Part shown: piece by piece, positions 16,143 through 23,930 of the stretch
How positions within the stretch are numbered: position 1 is the stretch's first letter
How the letters are laid out: each line of letters opens with the position of its first letter
Assembly (NCBI GenBank): GCA_050250135.1
Contig: JBFWPF010000010.1
Location: 1-64,000 of the forward strand
Source of the DNA: JBFWPF01 sp050250135
GTDB taxonomy: Bacteria > Chlamydiota > Chlamydiia > Chlamydiales > JAFEGQ01
Reading direction: 5' to 3'
Length of the DNA: 64,000 nt
Program-made: the position numbers and the translations under genes
Notes under the pieces: model-generated
What the model was told of the DNA's origin: nothing
What the model saw: the letters and a program-made list of their open reading frames with translations, nothing else
Database searches by the model: none

Positions 16143-16912
16143 CAGGAGAGCCCCTCCTGACGGGCCTTTGAGAGGAAAAGGGCCTCTTCAAGCAGGGTGT
16201 GGCTCTTCCCAAAGGTCTGCTCGATCAAAGGGAGGGTAAACACCTCTTTTAGGGGGCCCGCTGCGATCAGCCGCAAATTGAGAAGGAGGGCCCAGTCGAA
16301 GATCCGCGACGCGGTGTAGAGATCATGGTGAACTACTAAGATTGTCTTCCCAGCATCGCGCAGCTCCCTAAGCAAGGCCGCCAGTACCCCCTCCGTGGCC
16401 AAGTCGATCCCCGCAAAGGGCTCATCGAGGAGGAGAAGGTCGGCCTCCTGAAAGAGGGCCCGGGCAAAAAAGGTCCGCTGCTGCTGCCCTCCCGAAAGCT
16501 CCCCAATTGGCCGATCGGCAAAGGGGGCCATCCCCACCATCTCGAGAGACTCCATCGCCGCCATCCGATCGGCCTTTCGGATCCTCCTCAAGAGGCCAAA
16601 ATGGCCATAGCGCCCCATCAACACTACTCCTAAGACGGTGATCGGGAAATCCCAGTCGATCGCCTCCCGCTGCGGGACGTAGGCAATCTTCCGACGCACC
16701 TCCCGATAGGGGCGCCCTCCAAATGAGATGCTTCCCGATGAAGGGCGGACGATCCCCAATAGGGCCTTTAGTAGCGTGCTCTTCCCGGCTCCGTTTGGGC
16801 CAATGATCCCCACCACCTTGCCCCTGGGAATCTCAAAGCTCACGTCCCAGATCGCAGGGCGCTGCTCGTAGTGGCAGGTCAAATCCTCGACTGCAATGGC
16901 GGGCTCGCTCAT
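16142..16912 (-). CDS. ytgB: Metal ABC transporter ATP-binding protein YtgB
   Basis: A 256-residue ABC ATPase that powers metal import by YtgC/YtgD. Walker A is GPNGAGKST near residue 39, the Q-loop lies in AYVPQREAIDWDFP, the signature is LSGGQQQR, Walker B is LLLLDEPFAGID and the switch His is in VVHHDL. The start overlaps the ytgA stop by four bases. It belongs to the family feeding Mn/Zn/Fe permeases (ZnuC/MntB-like). Confidence 0.95.
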   Translation of the reverse strand: MSEPAIAVEDLTCHYEQRPAIWDVSFEIPRGKVVGIIGPNGAGKSTLLKALLGIVRPSSGSISFGGRPYREVRRKIAYVPQREAIDWDFPITVLGVVLMGRYGHFGLLRRIRKADRMAAMESLEMVGMAPFADRPIGELSGGQQQRTFFARALFQEADLLLLDEPFAGIDLATEGVLAALLRELRDAGKTILVVHHDLYTASRIFDWALLLNLRLIAAGPLKEVFTLPLIEQTFGKSHTLLEEALFLSKARQEGLS

Positions 16913-17850
16913 CGCCCCCCCATCAAGTTACGGGCGATCGTCTCCCCGTTGTACTCCATCATCCCCGCATAGGTTTCACCGGGTGAGCCCCGCTCCCCCA
17001 TTGCATCGGTGTACAGGGGCTCCTGGGCGATCCTAACGTTGAGGTTTCGCCGGCTGCCTACTTCAACGATTTTCCGGATCGCATCGCGGCTTAAGTTCGA
17101 TTCGGGAAAGAGGACCTCCACCCCCTTCATGACCAGGTACTCGACCACCCGTTGGATGTCGGTAAGGCTCAACTGCCCCTCAGGGGCGAGCCCCTCTGGC
17201 GCCACAATCCGCGCCTCCCAGTCTTCCCCTAGGTAGCGGCGGGCAAAGTAGTGGAAGGCGTCGTGGGTGGTGACCAGGTAGCGCTTTTCGGCGGGAACGC
17301 TCATCAAGCGGTCGGCAATCCTCCCATCGACCTGCCCCAGCTCTGCCGCTACCTTCTCAGCCCGCGCCAAGTACTCGCTTCGCCCCTCCCCATCCCAAGC
17401 GCTTAGCGCCTCGGCCACCACCTCAGCCCCCTTAGCCCACAGGGAGACATCCATCCAGATGTGGGGATCAACCTCGCTACCGACCCAGATCGGCAGCCCC
17501 CCGCTATTCACAATCCCCTCCCCTATTGCCACCGCCTTGCCGCTCCCCTCTAGGTAGCGACGCAAAGAGGGGCCATGCTCCAACCCAAGGCCACTATAGA
17601 AGATCAGATCGGCCTCAAAAAGGTTCTCGTCATCCCCCTTAACCAGCTCATAGCTATGGGGATCAAGGCCTATTCCGATCAGGGTGATCACCTCCACCCG
17701 ATCGCCCCCTACCCCCCGAACAAGGTCGGCCACCATCCCCGTTGTGGCCAGGACCCGAATCTTCCCTTCAGAGGTCCAAGAGCGCTTCTCTCCCCCCCCT
17801 CCACAACCGGCTAGCATTAAGATCGCGATAAGACACAAGCAGCGGATCAC
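16909..17850 (-). CDS. ytgA: Metal-binding lipoprotein YtgA (ABC substrate-binding protein)
   Basis: A periplasmic cluster A-I (TroA/ZnuA-like) binding protein of 313 residues. The lipobox LAGC at about 13-16 predicts anchoring to a membrane by a diacylated Cys. Metal ligands are visible as His in LDPHSYE, His in DPHIWMD, a His/Asp pair in TTHDAFHYF and an Asp near the end (YTDAMGE). It is the first gene of ytgA-B-C-D. Expression is probably set by the YtgR domain encoded in ytgC. A candidate promoter lies about 35 bp upstream. Confidence 0.94.
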   Translation of the reverse strand: MIRCLCLIAILMLAGCGGGGEKRSWTSEGKIRVLATTGMVADLVRGVGGDRVEVITLIGIGLDPHSYELVKGDDENLFEADLIFYSGLGLEHGPSLRRYLEGSGKAVAIGEGIVNSGGLPIWVGSEVDPHIWMDVSLWAKGAEVVAEALSAWDGEGRSEYLARAEKVAAELGQVDGRIADRLMSVPAEKRYLVTTHDAFHYFARRYLGEDWEARIVAPEGLAPEGQLSLTDIQRVVEYLVMKGVEVLFPESNLSRDAIRKIVEVGSRRNLNVRIAQEPLYTDAMGERGSPGETYAGMMEYNGETIARNLMGGR

Positions 17851-17882
17851 TTTACCCCTCCCCCTTCGCTAAGAAAAAGCCC

Positions 17883-17911
17883 ATTTTCTCCTCTTAGAAG
17901 CGGGAAGTCAA
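17883..17911 (-). promoter_or_regulatory. Candidate promoter of the ytgABCD operon
   Basis: On the minus strand TTGACT (17906-17911) lies 17 bp before GAAAAT (17883-17888), followed by about 32 bp of leader with a GGGGGAGGGG-rich ribosome region before the ytgA ATG at 17850. The -10 match is weak. No clear YtgR operator was identified. Confidence 0.4.
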
Positions 17912-18330
17912 GCTAGGAAAGAGGCCTTTTTTTCAGATTTTTTCGGGAATTCGTTGCGCGAAATCGGCTAGTTGATTAAAACATCAGTTAATAACTCGTC
18001 GCTCGGTTTAGTTGAGCGAGATTTAACGGGATCCGGAAGGTAGGTCCTGAGAAAGTTAGGGCAGGTGGCCTCTTGGCGAATCGAGCCAGATTGTTGAAAT
18101 CGCGACGACACCCATAGCCAAAGCGCTATGGGTAAGGAGCGAGATCATCAAGGTGGCCGATGCAGCAAGAGGATGACGCCATAACTTTTTAAGGGCGTAC
18201 CTTGGAGGGAACGAATGCCCCCTGAAAGCCGGGGGGCATGGGGTACGGTTGTGCCCACGTCACCCCAGATGGGTCCCATAACCCTAAATTGTGGGCTGTG
18301 CCCACCTAACGCAACAAAAGGTGTGATTCC
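17912..18330. other. Structured intergenic region between ytgA and the CT066-like gene
   Basis: About 420 bp without a gene. It holds a hairpin ACCCATAG/CTATGGGT at 18110-18133, a GC hairpin ATGCCCCC/GGGGGCAT at 18215-18239, a repeated TGTGCCCAC at about 18252 and 18296, and a 26-bp repeat copy at 18039-18064. None of the hairpins has a T-tract, so they are not obvious terminators. It may hold a regulated 5' leader for the downstream gene. Confidence 0.4.
18039..18064 (+). repeat. 26-bp dispersed repeat, copy 1
   Basis: The segment starting GGTAGGTCCT and ending AGTTAGGGCAG matches 23863-23888 at 25 of 26 positions. The two copies are intergenic and about 5.8 kb apart. The second copy is fused to a terminal repeat of the 160-bp palindromic element family. 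Confidence 0.65.
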
Positions 18331-18861
18331 ATGAGTGGAGAACAAACAAAGAGCCGCCAGGCCCTTGAAGCAACCATTGCCCGTGCAATTGCCAAAGTAA
18401 AGGGCTCCAAAGAGAACGACTTATGCAAGTACCTCCCTGCCGAGGATGAGGGCTACATGCACCACTTTACCCTCCGCAAGATGAAAAGTGAGGAGCCCAA
18501 GAAGCTCAGCGAAATGATTGACCAGCATATTCTTAAGGTAGAGAAGCCGATGCGGCTCCGCCACAAGCCCCGCCGCCCCCGTGGCACCCGGAAGAAGCAC
18601 GATGTGATCGCCCTCACCCGAGGGGAGCTCGAGCAACTGATGCACCACCTCAGCCGAGTAGGCGACGAGGGGATGCTGAACAAATTCAGCCGCCGCCAGT
18701 CGCTTGCGATGATCAAAAAACAGTTGATAGCCGCTATCCGTAAGCACCAGATCGACCACGACCTTTGGGCCGCCTATGTCGACACGGTTAAGCTTCATAA
18801 CCCTAGCGCTGACCCCCATCCGACCACCCCTGGTCAGGTGATGATGACCGTCCATCCCTAG
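18331..18861 (+). CDS. Conserved chlamydial protein, CT066-like, unknown function
   Basis: A 176-residue basic, soluble protein with no signal or membrane segment. It has an Arg/Lys-rich centre (RLRHKPRRPRGTRKKH) and a helical second half (LTRGELEQLMHHLSRV, SLAMIKKQLIAAIRKH). Its place between the ADP/ATP translocase and ytgA is that of CT066 in C. trachomatis, and the size is similar, so orthology is inferred from position. The basic centre could bind nucleic acid, but there is no direct evidence. It ends before a strong terminator. Confidence 0.75.
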   Translation: MSGEQTKSRQALEATIARAIAKVKGSKENDLCKYLPAEDEGYMHHFTLRKMKSEEPKKLSEMIDQHILKVEKPMRLRHKPRRPRGTRKKHDVIALTRGELEQLMHHLSRVGDEGMLNKFSRRQSLAMIKKQLIAAIRKHQIDHDLWAAYVDTVKLHNPSADPHPTTPGQVMMTVHP

Positions 18862-18888
18862 GGGAGGCCGAATTTAATCTCGCGGAAA

Positions 18889-18924
18889 GGGGGCTAGCAA
18901 GGGACTGCTAGCCCCCTTTTTTTT
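18889..18924 (+). terminator. Rho-independent terminator after the CT066-like gene
   Basis: An 11-bp perfect stem (GGGGGCTAGCA at 18889-18899 with its complement at 18906-18916), a six-base loop and eight T residues (18917-18924). It separates the gene from the translocase promoter that starts three bases later. Confidence 0.93.
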
Positions 18925-18926
18925 GC

Positions 18927-18955
18927 TTGCACAACTTAACCGAAAGGCGTATCCT
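18927..18955 (+). promoter_or_regulatory. Promoter of the ADP/ATP translocase gene
   Basis: TTGCAC (18927-18932), a 17-bp spacer and TATCCT (18950-18955), directly after the upstream terminator. A start near 18962 would give a leader of about 88 bases. Confidence 0.65.
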
Positions 18956-19049
18956 TTCCCTCTTCGCTGGCGGTCGTCGCCCACAAATAGTTGACGACTG
19001 GCCCGAACTTTGGCATTACTTACGTTTTAAAACCTCACTGAGGAAATCC

Positions 19050-20609
19050 ATGTCTCAAGCTACAACTCAAGAATTTGGCAAATGGCGCACCCGTTTTTGG
19101 CCCATCCATGGCTGGGAACTAAAGAAAGTAGTTCCTATGATGCTGATGTGCTTTTTGATCCTTTTCAACTACACCATCCTCCGCGACATCAAGGATGTAC
19201 TGATCGTTGGCGGGTGCAGCGCCGCTGCGATCCCCTTTATTAAGTTCTGGGGAACCGTTCCCATGGCGGTCGTCTTCATGGTCCTCTACTCAAAAATGAG
19301 TAACATCCTGTCGAAGCCGGGCCTCTTCTATGCCGCTATCCTCCCTTTTGCGGTCTTCTTCCCAGTTTTTGCTTACATCCTCTACCCCAACTTCCATGCG
19401 ATAGCGCCCCATGCCCTTGCCGATTGGCTGGTAGGGAACCTCCCGGCCAACCTAGCGGTTCTCGGTGAGGTCGCCCGAAGCTGGCCCTTTGCCATCTTCT
19501 ACATCTTTGCCGAGCTGTGGGGCAGCGTAGCCCTCTCCCTCCTCTTCTGGGGCTTTGCCAACGATGTGACGGGGGTCACCGAGGCCAAACGGGCCTACCC
19601 CGTCTTTACCCTCTTTGGCAACCTTGCCCTCGTCGTTTCGGGTGAGGTGATCATCCACTGCTCCGGCCTCGGAAGTGGAGAAGATCGAGCCGCCTTCGGA
19701 ACCACCCTTAACTACCTGATGGGTGTGGTCACCTTGGGTATTGGTGTTGTGGTTGGCCTCTACGCCTACCTGCAAGCCAAGGTCCTTAAGGATCCTAAAT
19801 TCCTACCTGCGGCCGATCAGAAGAAGAAGAAGAAGGAAAAGCCCAAGATGGGCCTTATGGAGAGCTTTGCCTACCTGGCCAAATCGAAGTATATCCTTTG
19901 CCTAGCTATCCTAGTTCTCGGCTACGGGATCTCGATCAACCTCGTTGAGGTGACTTGGAAGGGGCAGCTCAAGCTCCAGTACCCCGCCATGGTCGACTAC
20001 ATGCGGTTTATGGGGAAATTCTCCCGAGCGACCGGCTACTTCTCGATTGCGATGATCCTTCTGATCAGCGGTAACTTTATCCGCCGCTTCGGATGGGGAC
20101 CCTCGGCGATCTTCACCCCTGTTGTCCTCCTGATCACAGGATTGGGCTTCTTTGCCTTTATCCTCTTCAAGGGCTCCCTGGGCGGACTCGTCGCGATGTT
20201 TGGCGCCACTCCCCTCTTCTTTGGGGTGATTTTCGGGGCGATCCAGAACATCTTCAGCAAGTCCTCCAAGTACTCCCTCTTCGACCCGACCAAGGAGATG
20301 GCCTACATCCCCCTTGATCAGGAGCAGAAGGTGAAGGGTAAGGCAGCGATCGACGTCGTCGGCGCCCGTCTCGGGAAGTCGGGTGGTTCGATCATCCAGC
20401 AGTTCCTTATCGCCGTCGTCGGCTTTGGAGCAATTGTCCCTTACGTGGCAGCCATCGTCACCGTCGTGATTGTCGGCTGGATCATTGCGGCGGGATCCCT
20501 TAGCCGTCAGTTTGCCAAGCTCTCCGCTCAGCGGGCTCAAGAGGCTATCGAAGCGGCAGAAGAGGCCCGTGCAGAAACCGAAGCCCAAGTGGCTCCAGCT
20601 GCCAGCTAA
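19050..20609 (+). CDS. ADP/ATP translocase (NTT/TLC family, energy parasite type)
   Basis: A 519-residue nucleotide transporter with 11-12 membrane helices that exchanges host ATP for bacterial ADP, a hallmark of Chlamydiota and Rickettsiales. The family opening WPIHGWELKKVVPMMLMCF is followed by YTILRDIKDVLIV, LWGSVALSLLFWGFAND and, late, the SKYSLFDPTKEMAYIPLDQE signature. A Lys-rich loop (DQKKKKKEKPKMG) lies mid-protein and the C-terminus is Ala/Glu-rich. The ATG at 19050 has a TGAGGA site; the frame extends upstream to 18927 but that is leader. Flanked by its own promoter and terminator. Nucleotide specificity cannot be settled by eye. Confidence 0.95.
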   Translation: MSQATTQEFGKWRTRFWPIHGWELKKVVPMMLMCFLILFNYTILRDIKDVLIVGGCSAAAIPFIKFWGTVPMAVVFMVLYSKMSNILSKPGLFYAAILPFAVFFPVFAYILYPNFHAIAPHALADWLVGNLPANLAVLGEVARSWPFAIFYIFAELWGSVALSLLFWGFANDVTGVTEAKRAYPVFTLFGNLALVVSGEVIIHCSGLGSGEDRAAFGTTLNYLMGVVTLGIGVVVGLYAYLQAKVLKDPKFLPAADQKKKKKEKPKMGLMESFAYLAKSKYILCLAILVLGYGISINLVEVTWKGQLKLQYPAMVDYMRFMGKFSRATGYFSIAMILLISGNFIRRFGWGPSAIFTPVVLLITGLGFFAFILFKGSLGGLVAMFGATPLFFGVIFGAIQNIFSKSSKYSLFDPTKEMAYIPLDQEQKVKGKAAIDVVGARLGKSGGSIIQQFLIAVVGFGAIVPYVAAIVTVVIVGWIIAAGSLSRQFAKLSAQRAQEAIEAAEEARAETEAQVAPAAS

Positions 20610-20632
20610 GGCGATTGCCACCTGTGGCAAAA

Positions 20633-20667
20633 AGGGCCGTGGGGTTCGCCCCACGGCCCTTTTTTTA
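20633..20667 (+). terminator. Rho-independent terminator of the translocase gene
   Basis: A 12-bp perfect stem (AGGGCCGTGGGG at 20633-20644 and complement at 20649-20660) closed by a stable TTCG tetraloop, followed by seven T residues. Confidence 0.95.
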
Positions 20668-20683
20668 GCTTATGTTAAGTCAC

Positions 20684-20712
20684 TTGCAGCAATTAAAGGG
20701 GGTCGGTATACC
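20684..20712 (+). promoter_or_regulatory. Promoter of the small secreted peptide gene
   Basis: TTGCAG (20684-20689), a 17-bp spacer and TATACC (20707-20712). The leader that follows contains a small hairpin GCTGG-TAT-CCAGC and a TAGGAGG ribosome site seven bases before the ATG at 20761. Confidence 0.65.
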
Positions 20713-20760
20713 GGTCAGGATGCTGGTATCCAGCGTTAACCCAACCCTAGGAGGTTTCCT

Positions 20761-20892
20761 ATGAAACGACTACTACTTGCCCTACTCTTTACGGCGACAA
20801 TCCCCCTCATGGCTGACGGAGACGAGGAGACCCCTATCGAGCAGGTCTCTGACGCCGATGTAGAGGATCAGGCGCCCGACACAGCTGAATAA
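20761..20892 (+). CDS. Small secreted acidic peptide, 43 residues
   Basis: A complete mini-gene with its own promoter, strong ribosome site (TAGGAGG) and terminator. The product begins MKRLLLALLFTATIPLMA, a classic signal peptide with a likely signal-peptidase cut after LMA. That leaves a 25-residue mature peptide that is strongly acidic (about nine Asp/Glu) with no Lys or Arg. No family was recognised. Location between the translocase and a truncated gene gives no clue to role. Being under 60 residues it would be missed by most gene callers. Confidence 0.7.
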   Translation: MKRLLLALLFTATIPLMADGDEETPIEQVSDADVEDQAPDTAE

Positions 20893-20897
20893 GCCTT

Positions 20898-20943
20898 AGG
20901 CCCCTCCCCCGAGGTACCCCCTCACGAGGGGAGGGGCCTTTCC
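20898..20943 (+). terminator. Terminator after the small peptide gene
   Basis: A 12-bp stem AGGCCCCTCCCC (20898-20909) pairs with 20928-20939, followed by a short T-rich end (TTTCC). The loop is about 18 bases and partly self-complementary. Confidence 0.7.
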
Positions 20944-21324
20944 TATACCGAATTCGGCGATATCCCCCTACAAGGACTCCAAGAGACCGAGGGGTGGAAA
21001 ACCCTGTACGCCCTTTACGACAGCGCCGAAACGATGGCCCCTGTGCAGGAACAGCTCGTCCGCAAGATGATGAAGGGGGCCACCAGACTCCCCCGCTCCA
21101 AGAACCCCTTCCACTATGAACAGGAGCAGGAGAAGGGGACCTGTGCGACACAGGGGCCCATGGCCTTCATTCGCCACCGATTCCTGAGAGAGGCCGAGTA
21201 CAAGTTGTTCAAAGCCCACTTGGATAGCAAGGCGATATCGATCCATCGCCGATGGGCCAATCTCGAAATCCAGGAGCTTCTACGCACCCCATTTGGTAAG
21301 CAGGAGGGGGAATTAGCGATCTAA
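20941..21324 (+). pseudogene. 3' fragment of an unknown gene
   Basis: A frame is open from the terminator region at 20941 to a TAA at 21324, but the first ATG is at 21034 and has no ribosome site. The residues before it (TEFGDIPLQGLQETEGWKTL) look as protein-like as those after it, so this is probably the C-terminal part of a longer protein whose 5' end was replaced. It contains NPFHYEQEQEKGTCATQGP and a helical end. I did not recognise a family. Repeats follow immediately, which fits a rearranged locus. Confidence 0.5.
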
Positions 21325-21424
21325 CGCATAGCCGATAATCCTAAGCGCTACCCCACGATGGCTAAGCAGCTCTCCGACCAGCTGGATGATACATTTGAGA
21401 ATCTGCTCGTTAGAAGCGCTCTTC

Positions 21425-21585
21425 AACCCCTGATTGCGACCTATCGTCCGGGGGGCGTGGCAGATGGTGGTCAGATAGTGTACATCGTGACGAGGCCAGG
21501 TCTTTAGACCTGGGTGAGGAGGGATGTACACTAAATGGCCGCCAGCTGTCGATGCCGTCTAGACGATAGGTCGCAATCAGGGGTT
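21425..21585. repeat. 160-bp palindromic MITE-like element, copy A
   Basis: Perfect 24-bp inverted ends at 21425-21448 and 21562-21585 (left end AACCCCTGATTGCGACC...). The interior is also palindromic: GTGTACATC/GATGTACAC arms and a central CCAGGTC-TTTA-GACCTGG hairpin. A second copy lies at 37294-37453. Right after this copy, at 21587-21625, an inverted partial copy of the right end follows, making a roughly 50-bp palindrome at the junction. No open frame of note is inside. It has the size and shape of a non-autonomous transposable element or a structured RNA. Confidence 0.9.
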
Positions 21586-21586
21586 T

Positions 21587-21625
21587 AACCCCTGATTATG
21601 ACCTATCGTCCAGAGGGCATCTGCA
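21587..21625 (-). repeat. Partial inverted copy of the 160-bp element end
   Basis: Starting AACCCCTGATTATGACC and running into CAGAGGGCATCTGC, this matches the inverted right end of the copy at 37294-37453. It abuts copy A head to head. Confidence 0.7.
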
Positions 21626-21650
21626 TGGGCTAGCTCAAGTTGTTGTAGAG

Positions 21651-21942
21651 ATTTTTACCACAGAGGGGCACAGAGGCGGCTTTATTCCTCCGGAATAAAA
21701 CCGCATGCCTGCTCCCCAGGGGGAAGGCCCCTGGGGAGCAAGCCCAACATTCCCATCGGACATCTGTTTCTGCACTAACGTTAGAAGGGGCATTTTGTCC
21801 CCCCCGGGCTATCCTAGGGGGGGACAGGCTGTTAGGCCGATTCCGTAGGAATGGGTCTAAGCTAGGGATAGCGCTAGGTCTATTGACCTCTCCCTTTCTT
21901 TTCCCCCTCTGTGCTTCTCTGTGCTCTCTGTGGTAAAAAAAA
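21651..21942. repeat. Highly structured element of about 290 bp with TTTTTACCACAGAG ends
   Basis: The ends are imperfect inverted repeats: ATTTTTACCACAGAGGGG... at 21651-21676 and its relative at 21906-21942, built from CACAGAG motifs. Inside are several strong hairpins: GCGGCTTTATTCC/GGAATAAAACCGC (21677-21703), GCTCCCCAGGGG/CCCCTGGGGAGC (21711-21739) and TGTCCCCCCC/GGGGGGGACA (21796-21826). CACAGAG-rich repeats of this type occur between genes in many environmental bacteria. No gene is seen; it lies between the gene fragment and the 3' end of lepA. Confidence 0.75.
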
Positions 21943-21976
21943 TCCTAACTATGTTTGAGCCCACCTGATCGGTGGG

Positions 21977-23782
21977 CTAATCGGCCTTAAGAATGGCCAT
22001 AAAGGCGCTCTGGGGGATGTTCACCTTGCCAAACTGGCGCATCTTGAGTTTCCCCTTTTTCTGCTTCTCCCACAGTTTGCGCTTTCGAGTGATATCGCCA
22101 CCGTAACACTTGGCGGTGACGTTTTTGGCAAGGGCACCGATCGTCTCGCGGGCCACAATCTTCCCTCCAATGGCCGCCTGAAGGGGGATCTTAAAGAGCT
22201 GCTTGGGGATCACCTCCTTCAGCTTCTCACAAATCGCCCTCCCCTTCTGCTCCGCCTTCGAGCGGTGAACAAGGCATGAGAAGGCATCGACCGGCTCCTC
22301 GTTGACCCGGATCTCCAGTTTGATAATGTCACTCTTCTGGTAGGACTCAAACTCATAGTCAAAGGAGCCATACCCCTTAGTAAACGACTTCAGTTTGTCG
22401 TTAAAATCGATGATGATCTCGTTGAGAGGGAACCGGTAGGTGAGGAGGAGGCGACGGGAGTCGGCCGTGTCGGTATCGAGCGGCTCTCCCCGCTTCTCCT
22501 TGGCTAGGTTCATCACCGCTCCAAGGTAGTCAGAGGGAACCAGGATATGGCAGGTCACATAGGGCTCCTGCACCTCCCGAATGAGGGTCGGATCGGGGAA
22601 ATGGGCGGGGTTATCGACCTCTATCGTCCTCCCATCCTGCAAAAGCAGTTTGTAGACCACACTAGGAGCCGTTGTGAGGATATCGAGGTCATACTCGCGG
22701 GAGAGGCGCTCAAAGATGATCTCGAGGTGGAGGAGGCCAAGAAAGCCGCACCGAAACCCAAAACCGAGGGCAAGGCTACTCTCCTGCTCGACATGGAGGG
22801 CCGAGTCGTTCAGCTGGAGCTTGGTGAGGGCATCCCGAAGGGCCTCAAAGTCCCCCGAATCGACCGGGTAGATCCCGGCATAGACGACCGGCTGCATCAC
22901 CTTAAAACCCGGGAGGGGTCCAGGAGCGGGCCGCTTGGTCAGGGTCATGGTGTCACCAATCTTCACATCATTTGTGTTCTTGATATTGGCCACCACATAC
23001 CCCACCTCTCCTGGCCGAAGGATCTCAACCGATTTCTCTTTCGGGGTAAAGATCCCCACGTCGAGAACCTCAAAGGTCTTCCCCGTTGCCATCATCTTGA
23101 TCGACAAACCCTTCCGAACCTCTCCGCTCACTACGCGGACATAGGCCATTGCCCCCCGGTAGGGGTCGTAGTGGGAGTCAAAGATAAGGGCCCTCAGCAG
23201 CTCATCCTCGGGCTCTTTGGGTGGGGGGATCAGGTAGACAATCTGCTCCAGGATCTCGGGGATTCCCACCCCTGTCTTTCCCGAGCAGCCGACCACATCG
23301 CCGACGGGGAGCCCAATAATATCCCGAATTTGCTCCTTGACCCCTTCGAAATCGGCTGCGGGCAGGTCGACCTTGTTGATCACGGGGATGATCTCCAAAT
23401 TCCGCTCAATGGCCATATGAACGTTGGCCAGGCTCTGCGCTTGAACTCCTTGCGTTGCATCAATCACGAGGAGCGCCCCCTCGCAAGCGGCCAGGGAGCG
23501 GGAGACCTCATAGGAGAAGTCGACGTGGCCCGGGGTGTCGACAAAGTTAATCTTATAGGTCACCCCGTCGGAGGCCTCGTAGAGCATCGTGACCGGCTTG
23601 GCCTTAATGGTGATCCCCTTTTCCTTCTCTAGCTCCATCGCGTCTAAGAGCTGCTCCTCCATATCCCGCGCCTCAACGGTATGGGTAAGCTCCAGGAGGC
23701 GGTCGGCGATCGTCGACTTGCCGTGGTCGATGTGGGCGATTATAGAAAAATTTCGAATCCGCTTGGGGGAGTATTCAAACAT
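21977..23782 (-). CDS. lepA: Elongation factor 4 (LepA)
   Basis: A 601-residue translational GTPase of normal length that acts on the ribosome. GTP motifs are AHIDHGKST near 17-25, DTPGHVDF and NKVDL. EF-G-like domains II, III and V and the LepA-specific C-terminal domain ([43 protein letters not shown]-type end) follow. It lies next to the ADP/ATP translocase region as in C. trachomatis (CT064/CT065). The ATG has only weak upstream features and the 3' end borders the repeat-rich gap. Confidence 0.96.
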   Translation of the reverse strand: [601 protein letters not shown]

Positions 23783-23862
23783 AGGGGGGCGAGCATTCTC
23801 CTCTCAGAGCGGCTAATCGATTGCACGCCCTAGTCTACCTGAAGTGGGGCACCGCGATCAAC

Positions 23863-23930
23863 GGTAGGTCCTTAGAAAGTTAGGGCAGCCCACTGCCGAT
23901 GCCCTAGGAATGATAGGTTGCAATCAGGGG
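23863..23930 (-). repeat. Mosaic repeat: 26-bp repeat joined to a 160-bp-element end
   Basis: 23863-23888 is the second copy of the 26-bp repeat seen at 18039-18064. 23912-23930 read on the minus strand is CCCCTGATTGCAACCTATC, the terminal repeat of the 160-bp palindromic elements. The TGA stop codon of htpG (23924-23926) lies inside that terminal repeat, so the element end now defines the htpG C-terminus. Confidence 0.7.

Noticed and set aside
18927..19049. N-terminal extension of the ADP/ATP translocase
   Set aside because: It overlaps the promoter, and the ATG at 19050 has a ribosome site and matches the family start.
21313..21531. 72-codon minus-strand frame
   Set aside because: Covers the start of the palindromic element copy A and has no ribosome site or motif.
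22547..23632. 361-codon plus-strand frame opposite lepA
   Set aside because: Shadow of lepA caused by GC-rich codon bias.
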